A stretch of 64,000 nt of DNA from JACJXF01 sp964349045 (GTDB taxonomy: Bacteria; Bacteroidota; Bacteroidia; Bacteroidales; GCA-2748055). Below, piece after piece: positions 62,462 to 64,000 of the stretch. Each line of letters begins with the position of its first letter. Positions within the stretch are counted from its first letter, which is position 1. The stretch is taken from positions 1 to 64,000 of the forward strand of contig CAYGFI010000005.1 in assembly GCA_964349045.1 (NCBI GenBank), in the 5' to 3' direction. The notes below the pieces were generated by a model. The model was not told where the DNA came from and ran no database searches. It saw nothing but the letters and a program-made list of their open reading frames with translations. Made by a program: the position numbers and the translations under genes.

Positions 62462-64000
62462 ATGGGATCGGTCATTTCACGAACATTTCGATTTTCTCTT
62501 TTATTCCTGATCCTGGTCAGTGCCATTCTTATGGTAACCTCAGGTCAGAATATGCCTGTCCAAAAAACAGAAGGAGAAATAATTCTGACACAAAACTCTC
62601 CATTGGTTGGCGCCATTCGATGGGATGGATGGGTTGGAAACAAAGGATCCTGGCAAATAGGTCCAATAGTGGAACGCACACTGGGGCCTTCTAAATTTCA
62701 CTACAGGGCGCCCTTTTTTAGCATTGTAACCGGCAAGGACTCCATTTCAATTGACGGCACAACCCAGGAAATCATGGATAAGGAGATTGTCTTTGCAACG
62801 GAGGCAGGTATTGATTACTGGGCATACTGCTGGTATCCCGATGGATGTGGATTGGAATTAGCCCGAAAATTGCACCAGACCAGTATACTTGCCAACGATG
62901 TAAAGTGGTGTGTAATTTTAGGAACCTTCGAGGTAAATGTATTAAATAATTATGGTGCCTCTCTGGTTAATGATTTTGCCCGTGAAAACTATCAGAAGGT
63001 ATTAGGTGGCCGCCCATTAATTTACCTGTATAGCAGCGATTTAACCAGGGCAGGCCTGGATAAGTTAAGAGCAATGACTATTGCAAAAAATTTAAAAACA
63101 CCTTATGTTGTAGTAATGGCATGGGATGCAGCTTCAGCGGCAGACTATTGTCAGGTCATCGGTGCCGATGCAATAAGCAGCTATGCTGCCCTGGGAAATA
63201 ATAATCGTCCTTTTACTGAAGTAATTCCCCCCCAAAGTAAGGCAAATTGGGAAAAATTTGCTGCAAAAAAAGAAGTTGTTCCCTGGGTTTGCACAGGATG
63301 GAATGCTAAACCCCGTATGGAAAGCGAAAATCCATGGAGTTCTTACTATTCGGATGCAACAAACTGCCAGGATGCGACCGCAAATGATATAAAAGATTTT
63401 TTGCTATCAGCAATTGATTGGACAGTTTCTCACAGGAGTAAGGTTGTTGCAAATACCCTGATCATGTATGCCTGGAATGAACACGATGAAGGCTATGGTG
63501 CAATTTGTCCTACACTTGGAACAGACGGGATGCCAGATACCGAAAGACTCGATTCGGTTAGAGTGGCACTTCAGGGAAGAATGAAAGATACCATCATAAT
63601 CAGGTCGTTTCAACTGAATGTTGTGGTAAAAGATGTTGAATTGAATAGTCCAATAAGTGATGCAAGGGTAATGATTAATAAGGATACCGTGATTTCTGAT
63701 CAGGAAGGAATCTCTTATTACAACAGTGTACCTGAAAATTTTGTTTTGAGTATTGAAAATGACAAATATCTGCCTGTTACCAGAAGATCTATCTCTGTAA
63801 ATAGTGATACAACTCTCATCTTTTATCTTATTCAACGCGGTTTTAATGTATCCCTCACCCTGATGGATAATAAAACTCATGAACCATTCTGGGGTGCCCG
63901 TGTAACTGTTGATTCAAATACTCAGGTAACAGATGGATCCGGCCAGGTATTATTTTCTCTGAGGAGTGGCACCTATGAGTATACCATAAATAAAATTTCC
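62462..64000 (+). CDS. WbsX/GH99-like secreted protein, cut by the window end
   Basis: An open frame from the ATG at 62462 to the end of the window (513 codons, no stop). A signal segment is present (FRFSLLFLILVSAILMVTSG). Residues 45-390 resemble the WbsX/GH99-like family, with ATEAGIDYWAYCWYPDGCG and IMYAWNEHDEGYGAICPTLG as the most telling segments. Relatives include GH99 endo-mannosidases and O-antigen-associated enzymes. From residue 395 two carboxypeptidase-regulatory-like beta modules follow (VVVKDVELNSPISDARVMIN and SLTLMDNKTHEPFWGARVTV). The C-terminus, perhaps with a sorting domain, is outside the window. Confidence 0.75.
   Translation, partial: MGSVISRTFRFSLLFLILVSAILMVTSGQNMPVQKTEGEIILTQNSPLVGAIRWDGWVGNKGSWQIGPIVERTLGPSKFHYRAPFFSIVTGKDSISIDGTTQEIMDKEIVFATEAGIDYWAYCWYPDGCGLELARKLHQTSILANDVKWCVILGTFEVNVLNNYGASLVNDFARENYQKVLGGRPLIYLYSSDLTRAGLDKLRAMTIAKNLKTPYVVVMAWDAASAADYCQVIGADAISSYAALGNNNRPFTEVIPPQSKANWEKFAAKKEVVPWVCTGWNAKPRMESENPWSSYYSDATNCQDATANDIKDFLLSAIDWTVSHRSKVVANTLIMYAWNEHDEGYGAICPTLGTDGMPDTERLDSVRVALQGRMKDTIIIRSFQLNVVVKDVELNSPISDARVMINKDTVISDQEGISYYNSVPENFVLSIENDKYLPVTRRSISVNSDTTLIFYLIQRGFNVSLTLMDNKTHEPFWGARVTVDSNTQVTDGSGQVLFSLRSGTYEYTINKIS

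Noticed and set aside
63407..63880. A 157-residue minus-strand frame near the right edge
   Set aside because: It lies opposite the WbsX/GH99-like coding sequence, which has clear family motifs and a signal peptide.

Overview
The window looks like a chromosomal piece of an environmental Bacteroidota bacterium, probably near Bacteroidales/Marinilabiliales. The support is a type IX secretion cluster (porV, porU, porP-like, gldJ), three SusC/SusD pairs with lipoproteins, a protein with a C-terminal type IX sorting domain, AT-rich intergenic DNA and TAnnTTTG-type promoter elements. The species cannot be named from the sequence alone.

Region 1 (1-21.1 kb) is mostly conserved core. A TlpA-like thioredoxin lipoprotein, ispF, porV and porU lie on the minus strand. 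A porP/sprF-like gene, gldJ, murF and inorganic pyrophosphatase run on the plus strand. A minus-strand block follows: GT2 glycosyltransferase, LpxL-like acyltransferase, inositol monophosphatase, polyphosphate kinase, SixA-like phosphatase and PhoH. A nitroreductase and folC close the region on the plus strand. Several intergenic spacers carry palindromic repeat DNA.

Region 2 (21.1-22.1 kb) holds a broken AAA-ATPase fragment, two 103-bp tandem copies derived from the 5' half of tRNA-Ser, the intact tRNA-Ser(CGA), its terminator and a nested 126-bp palindrome.

Region 3 (22.1-40.6 kb) is a carbohydrate-utilisation locus. A LacI-type regulator is followed by a minus-strand set: amidohydrolase, FucI-like isomerase, mutarotase-like protein, class II aldolase, SusC, SusD, a DUF4874/DUF4832-like lipoprotein, a PKD lipoprotein and an unassigned glycosidase-like protein. 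A divergent GH26 mannanase and an AGE-family (mannobiose-type) epimerase complete it. A 20-bp near-palindrome, TTGCGTTTACGTTAACGCAA, occurs identically upstream of susC and between the amidohydrolase and GH26 genes. A partial copy precedes lacI. The locus therefore reads as one LacI regulon.

Region 4 (40.6-64 kb) is a second locus around an AraC-type regulator. To its left, on the minus strand, lie FAS1 lipoprotein-SusC-SusD-FAS1-FAS1-SusC-SusD. To its right, on the plus strand, lie a 1274-residue multidomain secreted protein with a type IX sorting tail and a WbsX/GH99-like protein cut by the window end. The two sides share a mirror-image regulatory block: a 32-bp operator-like element (27/32 identical) and a 77-bp element (68/77 identical) leading colinearly into a promoter-like segment, at nearly equal distances from each operon start. 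This is the most striking unexplained structure in the window.
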